From: Gentiana macrophylla
Lineage: Eukaryota > Streptophyta > Magnoliopsida > Gentianales > Gentianaceae
Direction: 5' to 3'
Length of the DNA stretch: 64,000 nucleotides
Assembly: GCA_026214975.1 (NCBI GenBank)
Contig: JAOBSW010000133.1
Location: forward strand, 1-64,000
Below, in pieces: positions 1 through 9,990 of this stretch. Under the pieces are notes generated by a model. The model did no database searches, was not told the DNA's origin, and saw nothing but the letters and a program-made list of their open reading frames with translations. A program made the position numbers and the translations under genes. Position 1 is the first letter of the stretch. Every line of letters begins with the position of its first letter.

Positions 1-483
1 TTAAGAATCGTGAGCAATTTTAGACCACATACCTTCTTTAGCAACTACGCGACCGAGGAGCATAAACATTAAAAATGAGTACCGCTTCATCAACGCCATC
101 CATTTACCTTCAATCCCAATGAAACCCTCATCTTCAAAAGTTTTGAGCTTACGTAAAACATCTTGATTCCATATGCTAACTAGCCCCGGACGCACCCGAC
201 GATTTGGAAAAACAAAAATCCGATTAGAGGAGCCCCATAAGTTCATAGCTCATTTGCACGGAAAAAAAAACTCAAGCTTGGTTTCTTGAATCGCTGAAAC
301 TCTAACTTCTCTTTTGTGACCAATTCCTTCACCCATCTTCTCTTTACGACTATTACCTAACCCTCTTATGTTTAACGACATCATCTTCATATCCAACCAA
401 AAACACCTAACATATGGGTCGCACAACAAGTTGGTCGCACTTAATAAAATTTCTTGTTTATTAAACAAATGATATTTTACCAA
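1..483 (-). pseudogene. L1 LINE 5' piece: endonuclease N-terminus (partial)
   Basis: Two minus-strand frames (250-483 and 1-246) encode the start of a plant L1 ORF2 endonuclease: MMSLNIRGLG, then QETK with the catalytic Glu, then a stretch ending near GMWSKIA. The piece closely matches 62587-63030, where the endonuclease continues into GDFNS. The reading frame breaks near 248 and again near 60-20, so this copy is dead, and it is cut by the window edge. It has no ORF1. The same junction with the flanking DNA recurs near 63035, so the LINE and its flank were duplicated together or the flank is LINE 5' UTR. Confidence 0.85.
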
Positions 484-660
484 ACTATAGAAAATCGTAT
501 TCTTATGAAATATACCACCTCAAATGCTGCCACGCCATCTTCTCCTTGTTTTTATTATTTTTTTAAATAGGATATTATGCTTGTATGGTAAGATGAGGTA
601 ATATAGTCCATATACACCTTTAATTGATCACGTTGCTTTGTCAATTATTGTTCTCTAAAG
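455..660. repeat. Flank segment shared by three loci
   Basis: The block containing ATATTTTACCAAACTAT and ATACCACCTCAAATGC recurs near 63062-63225 and, shortened, at 14278-14332. At all three places it precedes the TATA-like arm of the gene-fragment module. It has no coding capacity. It marks the left border of the module and shows that the three loci are related by duplication. Confidence 0.75.
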
Positions 661-1400
661 ATTTGTTTTTCTTTTTCTAGCTGTTAAGGCTATGAATAGG
701 TTTCTAGTTGACTTAGAGTTTGCAATTTCTGAACATTTAATCCCCAACAATACAATTGTCACAGCATCTTCTTTTGGGGTTTCTCAGCCGGCAGCTATCT
801 TTTCCTTCAGACAAGAGGAATCGTGAAAAATGAGGTTATATCCATTTGATTTTCCTGCGGCTACTCTGATTTTTGTTTCTGATTAAATCGCTTGATTTAT
901 ATATCTTCTTTTGAACCGATCAAACTTCTTGACATGGCTGTTTTTCTTTGAAATGCATGATTATTTTCCGAGTACTTTTATTTCATCATTTTATTGACGT
1001 TTTCCTTTTCATCTCTGTGACTATGAATATTGTTTTTGAAGATTTTAGGGAGATTAATTATAGTTTTAAGATTTGTTAATGTTATTTCTTTCTTGGCAAA
1101 CATACTTTTAAACAAAAAATATTGTTTTGGAATATTTTAGCGAGATTAATTAGAATACTAAGATCGGTTAATGTTATTTCTTTCTTTGCAGACATGCCAT
1201 TAAACATGATCCTAATGAATTAATGAATGTATATCCCAAAAATGATTGTAAGACTAAATATTTGGTGTTTGCTTTTGCAGATTCTGGAACTGGAAGTAAT
1301 ACAACCTAATGGCTAAGAATTATGTTTGTGTACAAGCTATTTGAATTGTAGAAAGATCGTTGATTATGACATATCATTTTGTATGGATCCGGATAGTTAT
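640..1400 (+). repeat. Left arm of gene-fragment module (promoter/5'-UTR-like)
   Basis: Plus-strand sequence starting with GGCTATGAATAGG, a decayed TATA-like element, followed by a T-rich leader, GGGTTTCTCAGC, and an intron-like stretch ending TTTTGCAG at about 1280. The following 100 bases contain AGAAAGATCGTTGATTATGA, which also occurs in inverted orientation near 5020-5040. The arm is related, in inverted orientation, to 5000-6530, and directly to 14330-15290. A second degenerate copy of the exon-like end lies at 2128-2225. This looks like the 5' end of a once-expressed gene, but the product is not recognised. Confidence 0.6.
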
Positions 1401-1652
1401 ATTTTCTCTTTTCCATGTAGTACTAGCTATTATTTCCTCTCAAATATTTATAGAATTGGAGGTAAATTGTTATTATTTTTAATCTCTGAAACTCCAGAGA
1501 GGTTCATGTTCTCACGTATGGAATCACATGCTGATAAAGGTTTCTTAGATATATGCAGTGTTTTTTTTTTTTTTCAAATACTGATGTGTAATCTTGGACC
1601 GTCAATTGAAGCGTCTACTTTCTGATTTTTGTTAATTTCCTCTATTTATCTT

Positions 1653-1770
1653 GCAGGTGGACATGACGTTGTTGTGCATAATATCTCGGTCGGATTCACG
1701 AATATCAAAGCTGCTAGAAAATCTTGAATCAAAGCTGTGCTGCTAAAGTTGTTGTCAAGGAAAAAGCTAA
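1653..1770 (+). pseudogene. Possible PUF-related fragment
   Basis: After a splice-acceptor-like CTTGCAG comes sequence encoding GGHDVVVHNIS, then the nucleotide string GTGCTGCTAAAGTTGTTGTC. The same string closes the PUF-like fragment at 22265-22300, and the two neighbourhoods can be aligned over roughly 100 bases. The homology to PUF is indirect, so the family call is weak. It directly precedes the TCP fragment. Confidence 0.3.
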
Positions 1771-1793
1771 TCTGACCGGCCTTCCAAGGTCAA

Positions 1794-1985
1794 TGGCCAT
1801 GGCCGCCGTGTACTGTTTCCAATGTCGTGTGCATGCTGTCTGATGAATTAGGCTTACAATTTGACGGTGATACTATTGGATGGCTTTTGCAGCAAGCTGA
1901 ACCGCCAGTTATTGCTGCCACCGGAACCGGTACAATGCCAGCCGTTTTCTCAACTGTCATCATGCTCTCATTTGCATTACCAAAC
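1794..1985 (+). pseudogene. TCP transcription factor domain fragment (class I type)
   Basis: The plus frame reads DELGLQFDGDTIGWLLQQAE and then PPVIAATGTGTMPA. This is the helix-loop-helix part and tail of the plant-specific TCP DNA-binding domain, where WLLQQAEP..IAATGTGT is diagnostic of class I (PCF-like) proteins. The N-terminal basic region is scrambled by frame changes, and the stop at about 2010 leaves only around 60 residues. TCP factors are nuclear regulators of growth; this piece cannot bind DNA as a full domain. A second, frameshifted copy lies at 3636-3767. Confidence 0.85.
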
Positions 1986-2572
1986 AAATCAGTATTCAGT
2001 GTTCAAGAATAAAAAGTCGATCATATGGTTTACATTCAATTTAATAATCTCAATTTTTCGTGGTGGTGAGATAGAAAGTCGGGTGTGGAGTCTTTCAGAA
2101 TCCGGAGCATACATTGTACAGCCTATTTCGCTAAGAATTATGTTTTTGTGGCTTAGTTGTGGTAGTACAATGGATACGCACTATATCCAATTGTAGAAAG
2201 ATCGTTAATTATGACAAATTATTTTCTATATATGGATCTATAAAATGTATTTCCTTGTTTTTCTCTTTTCCAATATGTCTCTATATTTACACATTTTTGG
2301 TCTATATGCTTTGTGCAATTGAAGTGAAAAAGATATGATCCTTTTGGACGTTTATGATGTCGAAATAAATCCCGTGGCACCCAATATTCAAAACAACCTA
2401 GGTGATCCAAGGTAGTGATAGTAATAGAAACATATTCAAGATATTTAAGTATTTCCTAAGGAAAACAGGACACATGGAGACGAATGTACTTGTAGAGATA
2501 AGACATTTGAGTATACGCATCGGACAATTCTACTTGTAGACTTAGACGTGGAATCAATATGAATATAATGAA
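1986..2572. other. Degenerate module sequence; no gene seen
   Basis: The stretch 2128-2225 repeats the ATTGTAGAAAGATCGTTAAT exon-like end of the left arm. The rest is AT-rich and shows no supported coding region. Short frames here lack family motifs. Confidence 0.4.
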
Positions 2573-2676
2573 TTATATTATAAAAGAATTTACTCAAATG
2601 GGCCCTAAAATCAAAATGCTTTTGGGGGCCTTAGACCCATGTCTCTTAGATCTATGCCCAAGACCGGCCCTGCCGA
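2573..2676 (-). mobile_element. hAT-type terminal fragment
   Basis: Read on the minus strand, the segment begins CAGGGCCGGTCTTGGGC and continues with GGGTCTAAGGCCCCC. This is the terminal inverted repeat style (CAGGG...) of common plant hAT elements. The matching opposite end was not found nearby, so only one end survives. It lies against a LINE 3' fragment. Confidence 0.55.
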
Positions 2677-3006
2677 TTCCAAATTGTTTAGATGACTTTC
2701 TCCATGTTCCCTACATTTCTACTGGATGCAAGAAGATTAATTGGTTGTGGGATGCTATTTATAGAGTGACACATTGGATTATTTGGACAAAACAAAATTC
2801 TTTAGTTTTCAATGCAAAATCACACACGACAATGCTTTTGATGAAACTCAGATAAGAAGCTTCGATTGGGTGAACGGAAGAAGAAGACACATACAAATTA
2901 TGTACAACCTAAGTACATCGCATGGTACTTGTACTTTTATATGTTTTCATACACATTAATAAAGAGGTATGATGTCATAAATTTTGATTGTATTGGTCAA
3001 GAATCT
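2677..3006 (+). pseudogene. LINE ORF2 C-terminal fragment
   Basis: The plus frame 2677-2853 ends with WLWDAIYRVTHWIIWTKQNS and LVFN, the conserved tail that follows the zf-RVT region of plant L1 ORF2. The frame then breaks, and 2859-2900 (SFDWVNGRRRH in another frame) extends the similarity. Only the last part of ORF2 and the 3' UTR remain, as expected of a 5'-truncated LINE insertion. Confidence 0.65.
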
Positions 3007-3620
3007 TGTTGGAGAAGTGTATCGTGTGTGAAGAGTTTCACGAATGCAGATCCGTAATTAGCGGAAGTAATTACGGAAAAATAATAATGTAAAATAAATA
3101 ACATGAAAAGAACTAGATCGATAAATATACTATTACCGTACATATCGACTCGAACAATGAAAATAAAAGTGCGATGCATAAAATAAAGGAGTAGAGGTCA
3201 AACCGAAGGCGAGTAAGTTACTCTTTCCTCGAAGACAAATTGCTCTCGTATGGTGCCCACGATAGTAGCAATGCCTTCCAAGATACAACGGCTTTACGTC
3301 TCGGATTTAGAGGCATTTCAAAAAATCCGAGGTCCGAGAACTTACACATCGATTGCTCCGACTTCTCTTCGACTCAAGAACTAGATCTATATGAGAGACT
3401 CTTTGTGGTGGGAAAAAGAAAAGAATATTTGATGCTTTAAACTTCATACATAGGGTTCTTTATATAGTGGAGAGGAGGAGTCAACTCTTGAATATGATTC
3501 TCCGTATGACACAGGTCGGACGACTTTTCCCTCAAGAGAAGCTACCTTGGCCAAAACATTTATTCCACACGTTGGGATTAAGAGCTTAATCCATGCTTCT
3601 GATTGGTCGGATGACGTATC
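3007..3620 (-). mobile_element. Probable solo Copia-type LTR
   Basis: On the minus strand there is a TATA box (CACTATATAAAGAACCC, near 3454-3470), followed by a CT-rich leader and an end reading CTTCTCCAACA at 3007. This is the usual U3-TATA-R-U5-CA order of a Copia LTR. The 5' border near 3620 and a target duplication could not be fixed. No gag or pol is attached, so a solo LTR fits best. Confidence 0.45.
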
Positions 3621-3635
3621 ATCCTAATTTTGACT

Positions 3636-3767
3636 GGCCGCCGTGTACTGTTTCCAATGTCGCGTGCATGCTGTCTGATGAATTAGGCTTACAATTGACG
3701 GTGATACTATTGGATGGCTTTTGCAGCAAGCGGAACCGGTACAATGCCAGCCGTTTTCTCAGCCGTT
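3636..3767 (+). pseudogene. Second TCP-domain fragment, frameshifted
   Basis: A direct repeat of 1796-1960 starting at the same GGCCGCCGTGTACTG point. It encodes DELGLQ, then loses one base so that the WLLQQAE part is out of frame, and skips the sequence between GCAAGC and GGAACCGG. It fuses at about 3765 to the duplicated module at CCGTTTTGGAAG. Clearly a pseudogene copy of the first TCP fragment. Confidence 0.8.
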
Positions 3768-4011
3768 TTGGAAGATTTTTGCGAGATTAATTAAAATTTT
3801 AAGATCGGTTAATGTGATTTCTCTCTTTGAAGACATACTACTAAACAAGATCTATATATCCCAAAAATGATTGAATGACAAAATCTTTTTTTTGCAGATT
3901 TTGGAAATTAAGTAATACAACCTCATTGTTAAGAATAGTGAATTTGTACAAACTATTTCGAATAGTAGAAAGATCGTTGATCATGACATATCATTTTGTA
4001 TTCATTTGCAG

Positions 4012-4245
4012 TGGAGTTGTTGATGATGTTCCTGCAAAAGAATTCGAAGGAGCTGCTGCTGTTGAAGTGTGGGTTCTAGTGTACGTGCTACAACCAATGG
4101 TAAACCTCGAATATTGAAATCTTCTCGTGGGCGTAAAGTTCAATGATTCTATTCTGCATTCATGGAAGAAAGAAAAATCAGAAGAGAATGTTAGGAAGAA
4201 ATCCAAACGGGAAGGGCCGCCTCGTAAGGGCTTTGGAATTGGGCT
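4012..4245 (+). pseudogene. Exon-like block on plus strand, copy A
   Basis: The block begins after a good acceptor (ATTTGCAG, ending 4011) and encodes GVVDDVPAKEFEGAAAVE. One frame change later it encodes VRATTNGKPRILKSSRGR, and then a basic run (SWKKEKSEENVRKKSKREGP). The alternation of acidic and Lys/Arg-rich segments looks like real nuclear-protein sequence. Relative to copy B it lacks 21 bases after the SSRGR codons and about 40 bases near 4245. The family is not recognised. Confidence 0.5.
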
Positions 4246-4249
4246 CTTC

Positions 4250-5111
4250 TAAATTCTAAGTGTTTGGAAATCATCATCATCAGTTTCATTACCTACATAA
4301 ATAACAGTCGAGAATCAATAAATCTTCAAATAATTTTCAATTATTTATCGGAATTTACGTAAATAGTTCTAAATAGAAATAAATACCATCAACATCCATT
4401 TCACCAGCATCATCAACATTTTCTTGATGATTTCCAACACCACTGTCTGTATTCATTTCAATCATCTGATTATCAGGATCAGTATTTGCAGCAGCCTCAA
4501 CTGCAGACTCCATCTCGGCATCTGGAACGTACGCACGAGAAAACAAAAATTGACGGTGTAATTAATTATAACATGTGAAAAACGATTTCCAAGTAATCGG
4601 AAAATACCAGCATTACAAGCTTCTTCATGAACCCTTTCCTCATTTAATGGTAACGGTGTTGGTGATTCCGATGTCTGTAATGGTACAACGGCGACGTCAT
4701 CACCCGAAACCTCGTTCAGAGTGGTGCAAATATTGTTTGGAGTTGGTGCAGTTTCTCCATTTCCACTTGTACTTGCACCGTCGTTTCTACGGCATAAAGG
4801 ACAGTGCCGTGGTCGGTTTTGAACAGGTAAAGGAGGAAGATCCCGACCTGGAAATGAATTCGTGGCCTCGGGATTTCTTTGCCTCATTGCCAATACATAC
4901 CCGCTAAATAAATAAATAAATAAAAATAGAAACGAATTAAGATCTCTATCAAAGTGGAATACAATATTATGAATTTCAAAGAAGAGGTTTCCTACGAGGA
5001 ATGCGCAAAATGATATGTCATGATCAACGATCTTTCTACAATAGTAAATTTTGCGTACAAACTCTGTATCCGTTGTTCACAGCCATGATTGTTTTCCATC
5101 GGTTCCACAAT
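4250..5111 (-). pseudogene. Unrecognised multi-exon gene fragment, copy A
   Basis: Four exon-like blocks with GT-AG borders lie on the minus strand: 5111-4996 (IVEPMENNHGCEQRIQ...), 4903-4608 (AMRQRNPEATNSFPGRDLPP, then CPLCRRNDGASTS), 4521-4387 (acidic, DAEMESAVEAAANTD) and 4292 to about 4250 (ETDDDDFQTL). Introns start GTAGG, GTATT and GTATT and end TTTAG, TTCCAG and TGTAG. The CPLCRR pair of cysteines is the only motif; no family is assigned. The last exon collides with the plus-strand block of the same module, so the 3' end is lost. A hypothetical host gene fragment is the best label. Confidence 0.55.
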
Positions 5112-5374
5112 CTGGAAAAAAAAAGAACAAAATGAAACAAAAAAGAATTGATAATGAAATAATGAAATAAACGGACTTCACATAACATTGCTCACAAACC
5201 ATGATGCATACTTAGCCTAACCGTATGTTTTCTAGCAGGTGGTTGATATTTGAAGCGCGGGTAAAACCATAACCAAAACTAAATAGTTAACATCTAACAA
5301 GCGGTGAAATCATCATGTAAAAATAAATAAGACTGATCGATAAATCAGAAAGGCCGTTGTATTCAAGAAATCAT

Positions 5375-5490
5375 AAACATGAAACCATGACCCTAAGGGA
5401 AACAAAACATGAAACCATGACCCTAAGGGAAACGAACCATGAAACCATGAAATCATAAACATGAAACCATGACCCTAAGGGAAACGAAAT
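5375..5490. repeat. Short tandem repeat CATGAAACCATGACCCTAAG
   Basis: Three good copies of a unit containing CATGAAACCATGACCCTAAG plus GGAAAC, with partial units between. It lies inside the intron/5'-UTR region of the minus-strand pseudogene. Copy B has the same array at 16722-16828 with one partial unit fewer. Confidence 0.85.
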
Positions 5491-5849
5491 TTTGATAAGC
5501 GAATATGCTGAATCTCGTAAAATATTCATTAATGAGCACCCACATCACACGCATACACGAAAGACCCTTTCTCAGCATTTTAAAATTGCAAAAAAAGCCT
5601 AGTGACATACAATTCCAACTATTATGTTTTGATTTTCAAATTTTCTTCATTTTTCCTTATACACCTTCAACACCTTCCGAGCTATGAGATTGACCTTCGA
5701 CCAATCAAATTAAATAAGAGACAATACTAGCAAGTTTACTCATCATAAACAACAACATTGGCTATGATTAATGAATTTCCAATTTTGGGATATCCAACTT
5801 GAAGTGCTAAAAGTTCTAACATGGAAATGAACTATAGAAACTTCTCCAT

Positions 5850-6535
5850 GGAATCTAGATAAACACACTTGCATATGATCGATAACATAGAAAAAAAAAT
5901 GAGAAACCGGTTGAAGCATTTTTCATTTGCAGATATTTATCAAGAACATAATGCCAAAGATTTAGCCAAAGATTTTTCAAAACAATAACAAATCAACAAG
6001 AAATTAACTTCACGAATGTTGGCATAGAAAAAAAGAACATTAACATATCTTAAAATTTTAGTTAATCTCACTAAAATCTTCAAAAACAATAATTGACAAA
6101 GCAACGTGATCTATATCAATAAAGCACCAGGAGAATTATTTGTAGTCACTAAGATGAACAGGGAAACATGAATAAAAATACAAGGCAAAAAATTAAAGCT
6201 TCGCAAAACAAAACAAGCATGTCATTCACAAACATAAATTGAACAGATAAAGATGGGTTCAAACAATTTAATTTGAAAACAAAAATTTGAGGGTCAAATT
6301 CAATAAGAGTAGCAGAGGGAGTTTCAGATGAATCACCCTCATTTTAAATTGTGCGATTCCTCTTGACATAAGGAAAAGATAGCCGCCCACGAGAAACCCT
6401 GAAGAACAAGTTGAGACAAAAGTATAGTTGGGGAGGAAATGTATAAATTGTGAACTCTAGGCAACTAGAAACCTATTTATAGCCTTAAAACTAGAGAAAG
6501 CGGAAATCGTTGTCTAAAAGAAAAAGAAAAAAAAC
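5850..6535 (-). promoter_or_regulatory. Promoter and 5'-UTR-like right arm, copy A
   Basis: On the minus strand a clear TATA box, GCTATAAATAGG (6472-6483), is followed by a leader with CTTATGTCAAGAGGAATCGC and then long AT-rich, intron-like sequence. It is the inverted, diverged counterpart of 660-900. It lies 1.4 kb upstream of the first recognised exon block of the minus-strand fragment. Whether it still drives transcription cannot be seen. Confidence 0.5.
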
Positions 6536-7232
6536 CTAATTTAAACTTATTTAAAAAAATCATTTTTAAAAACAATTTTAACCTTACAAAATTATGTTAT
6601 AATTTATCTTCAAGCTGGATAAAAAAAAAAAGATGCATCGTTAACAAATTTCATTTTATAAATATACCTTATTGGAATAATATATGGTGAAACACCGTAT
6701 TCTGCTTCAATTAAAATAATAACACATATTTCTCTTTAATATAATCATTTATAATTTTTCATGAAATTAAATAATTATTTTACATCTATTGTATCATAGT
6801 GTAGTTATTTGTTGCATTACAAAAAGAAGTTGTTAATAAAAAGAAGGTAAGACGATATAAGTTCATGTATATATTTAAAAAAATATATCTTGTGGCAATC
6901 GTGACTTGTATTTGAATTTTACATTATGTTGGATAAGGATTAACGAGTATTCGGTGCACAGGCGCTGACTGCCGCTTATATGTGTGTATGTATGTGTGTG
7001 TGAGATATCCGTAATTTTTAAAGTACAAAAAATTAATAGTGACAAATTAATTAGTAGTTAATTTCGGAGATAATTATGGTAGGAGATTATATTAGATGAT
7101 TTGTTTCCTTTTATACGGTAGAATCCCAATTGTTATTATTATTAATTTATGTGATACATGTATGTTTTTTTTTTAAAGCAATAAATATATATATAGACTA
7201 TTTCCGCCCGTAAGCATGGACCGGAAAATATA
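6536..7232. other. AT-rich spacer, no gene seen
   Basis: Sequence shared with copy B 17830-18527. It includes a TGTG-rich stretch (6979-7003) and a TATATATATA run near 7188. No coding, RNA or transposon end signals are supported. Confidence 0.6.
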
Positions 7233-8325
7233 GGTTTTTGTCGGGATGATGACATTAATAAATAAACCAGGATGCAAGGATATTGATAATTAGTCGAGAC
7301 AAAATCTATGTAAATTTCAAAAACACTCTTTTTCTATTTATCTATAAAATAAAAACCTCATTGGAAAACAAAAAAAGGCTTCAAATTGCTCAAAAGGAGA
7401 CCGGCATCATTGTTCAAAACACCACGTAAATTGAACGCTGAAATAAACGTCCAAAATTGATGGTGGAGGACTAACAGGTGATGAAGTTTTGGGTTTGTCT
7501 AGCAATGGAAACCGGCGATCGCCTGAAAATTTTGGGTTTGTCCGCCGGTGAGAGGAGTCGTTGAAGACGCCGCCGCCATAGGGCGACGCCGATGCCGTAG
7601 TCACCGCGGATTGTTTCCGATGATCAATCCGTGAATCGCTCAAACGCCGGCTAGCTGGCGTCGCCGATACGCCGCTTCATTGCGCGGGAACAATCGCCAT
7701 CTGTTTGAAACACCGTGCTAGGGAACAACTTGCACCGGTGAATCGTTCAAACACCGCTGATGTAGAATCGTTCAACTGCCACCGTCTTCAACACCTCTCG
7801 CATTTTTTCGCATCGATCTGTGGTATTTTGCTTAATTATTCACCTCCGGCAGCAATTATCGCCATAAACATGGCATCCGACCATCCCAAATTCCTCCAAA
7901 TTCTCCTCTTCTTCTTAATAATCCTTCATATTATAAAAGACTCAGAATATCTCAAGAATGCAAGGAGGATCGTATCATTGTTGCTATTTCTTTTTGGTTT
8001 TACTACATGTATATTATAGGTTGTTACTACTAATTGGTTTTACTACAAGTATATTATAGGTTGTTACTACTAATTTTTTAACCTTACTACATTTTTGGCT
8101 GTAACTTTATCAATTTTATCGGCTGTTACTACTTGTTTTTTGGCTGTTACTACTTGTTCATTGGATATTACTACATTTTATCTAGCATTACTACATGTTT
8201 AATGTGTAAAAAAAATCTTGAGTATTGCGGTCCATTTTTTGTAAATTTGTCCTTTTTAATCACATAAAATTGAAATTGTCCTTCTATCCCCATTTATGAT
8301 TTTTTTGTCCTTCCGGCCCTTCCCC
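7233..8325 (+). mobile_element. hAT-like non-autonomous element with motif array, copy A
   Basis: The element starts GGTTTTTGTCGGGA and ends GGCCCTTCCCC. Its length (1093 bp) equals copy B once the MITE in B is removed. A GC-rich middle (7440-7700) is followed by an exon-like piece (ATG at 7870) and then an array of TACTAC/GGCTGTTACTACTTG motifs (8000-8210). The 8-bp direct repeat seen around copy B is decayed here. No transposase is encoded. Class is inferred from the 8-bp repeat and subterminal motif array. Confidence 0.55.
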
Positions 8326-9650
8326 AAAAAAATCCAGTGATTACAAATAAACTAAAAGCCAAACCGAAATGAAAATAACAAAGCAAACCAAACTTAATAT
8401 GTACTCAAAACTTAAACTTCATAACCGAAAACGAAGCATAACAGAGACCTTAGATTTTCCTCCAACCTAGCAAAGGATGAGTGCACCATTGAGTCCAATT
8501 GCAGCATTTATTTAGGCACTTAGTTGAAATCCATAGAAATGCCATTTGTTGAATTTCAAATGAGCAATTACCTCATCAAATATCACACCATTAAAGACCA
8601 TACTATTTCTAAGCTTCCAAAGACAACATAAAGCCGTTCTCTTCTTAATAGCACACCATATCTGTGATTTAAACATCTTAGCTTTAAAGACATGGATGTT
8701 GCCAATTGGTTCATTCAAAGAAATCGTTAACATTCAAAGTCGATGGACCATTGATGCCACACCAGAAATTATCTTCCTCCACAACAAGAAATATTTAGAA
8801 CAATTAAGTAAAAGATGATCCATTGCTTCATTGAACAATTGATGTAAGCACACAACCGGAGTGCAGGACGACAAATTTCTCTTAATCAAGTTGACTCTTG
8901 TTGGAAGCCTTGTTGAGCTTAGCTCTCCAAACAAGGAAGTTGACCTTTGACGGTAGATATGAATGTTGATCGAATAGAACTCCAACATTATCATTGTTTG
9001 TGATCATCTCCACAAGAGAAACTCACGAGTCTAACAATCTTTAATAGGCATGAACATAAAAATCCATCATTGCTCAATTTCCACCATGGTGTATCACTTT
9101 AATCTAAAACATGAGAAACACAATGCAACAAACTTAAGAAATCGAGAAAACTCCCGGCTTCCCTACCTCTCGGATTCCTCCTCCACGACCAATGCCACAT
9201 CCAAACTCCTCAACCCACTCACCTTTATCCTCACAAAAGCCTCATTGCAAGTGTCTAAGGTAAAGAGCCTTGGGTACAAGTCCTTTAGAGAGAACTTGTG
9301 ATCCAAGAATCCTCCAAAACCTAATACTATCCCCATTTCCTAACTTCTAGCAATAAGAGGACAAAATATCCACCCCACATGCAACTTTGACCTAACAAAG
9401 ATCTAGCCCACATGCAACTTTGACCGAACAAGCTTTCGAGGATATTACCCCACACCCTTCCTTTAAAACTACCCACAAGCGAGCCCCCGAACCTCCATCC
9501 TCACTATATAGTTCCTTAATGACTTTCACCAACAAAGCCCCATTCTTGCTGCTCGTGAAATGCCAAAACCATTTACCTAAAAGCGCTAAAATTTTGGGTC
9601 CTAAGACTCCTCACCCCTAGTCCCCATCTCTTTGTTTCACAAAATATTTT
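8326..9650 (-). pseudogene. LINE ORF2 C-terminal half, copy A
   Basis: Minus-strand frames encode pieces of the zf-RVT region: LPTRVNLIKR near 8900, LFNEAMDHLLLNCSKYFLLW near 8800, and the tail LWKLRNSMVFNGV near 8600. Upstream, antisense to 9050-9640, lies the more degraded linker between RT and zf-RVT. Frames are broken by several indels. Copy B (20176-21640) is better preserved. No RT catalytic motif is left, so this is a 5'-truncated L1 insertion. Confidence 0.75.
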
Positions 9651-9990
9651 CCCACACAACCCAAGCCATTATTTGCATAACAACCCGCCCCACATCATTT
9701 TCCCTATAATATATATGTAGAAACAATTTTTCACATAAAATGTCTCACCACATTAGATTAGATTAAAACTATAATTTTTTCAGATGCAATGTACTCACGG
9801 AGAAGACGAATCATTTTGGAGTACCGATGGGCATGGCAAATCTATTTTTATGACCTTCAAATGTATTTTTATCAAGATGATGCAACATCATATATCAATT
9901 TGTAATGGTAAAATATATTTTATAATTGACTCGGCTTTTAATAGAATTGTGGTCAACCCATGATTATTTATAATAAAATAATGAAATTAA
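9651..9990. other. Flank shared with copy B, adjoining gypsy LTR
   Basis: The segment 9776-9990 matches 23700-23909 nearly base for base, including GGAGTACCGATGGGCATGG. The join near 9697 (CCCCAC to ATCATTTTCC) marks where about 1 kb present in copy B is missing. No gene is seen. Confidence 0.7.

Larger units (their letters stand above)
3770..9990. repeat. Segmental duplication, copy A
   Basis: This 6.2-kb block matches copy B (15047-23909) in order and orientation. Shared parts are a plus-strand exon-like block, a minus-strand multi-exon pseudogene, AT-rich spacer, a hAT-like element, a LINE C-terminal half and about 250 bases of flank up to a gypsy LTR. Copy A lacks the Emigrant-like MITE, the third hAT-like element and about 1 kb of PUF-containing sequence found in B. 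Confidence 0.9.

Noticed and set aside
1326..1625. 99-codon plus frame near the left arm
   Set aside because: Runs through intron-like sequence and a T run; only the start overlaps a conserved exon-like block.
4575..4907. Plus-strand 110-codon frame
   Set aside because: The opposite strand has GT-AG bordered exons and a CPLCRR motif in both duplicates; the plus frame is not kept in copy B.
5375..5490. Regulatory repeat or satellite
   Set aside because: Only three units, intronic, and shared through duplication; best treated as a simple tandem repeat.
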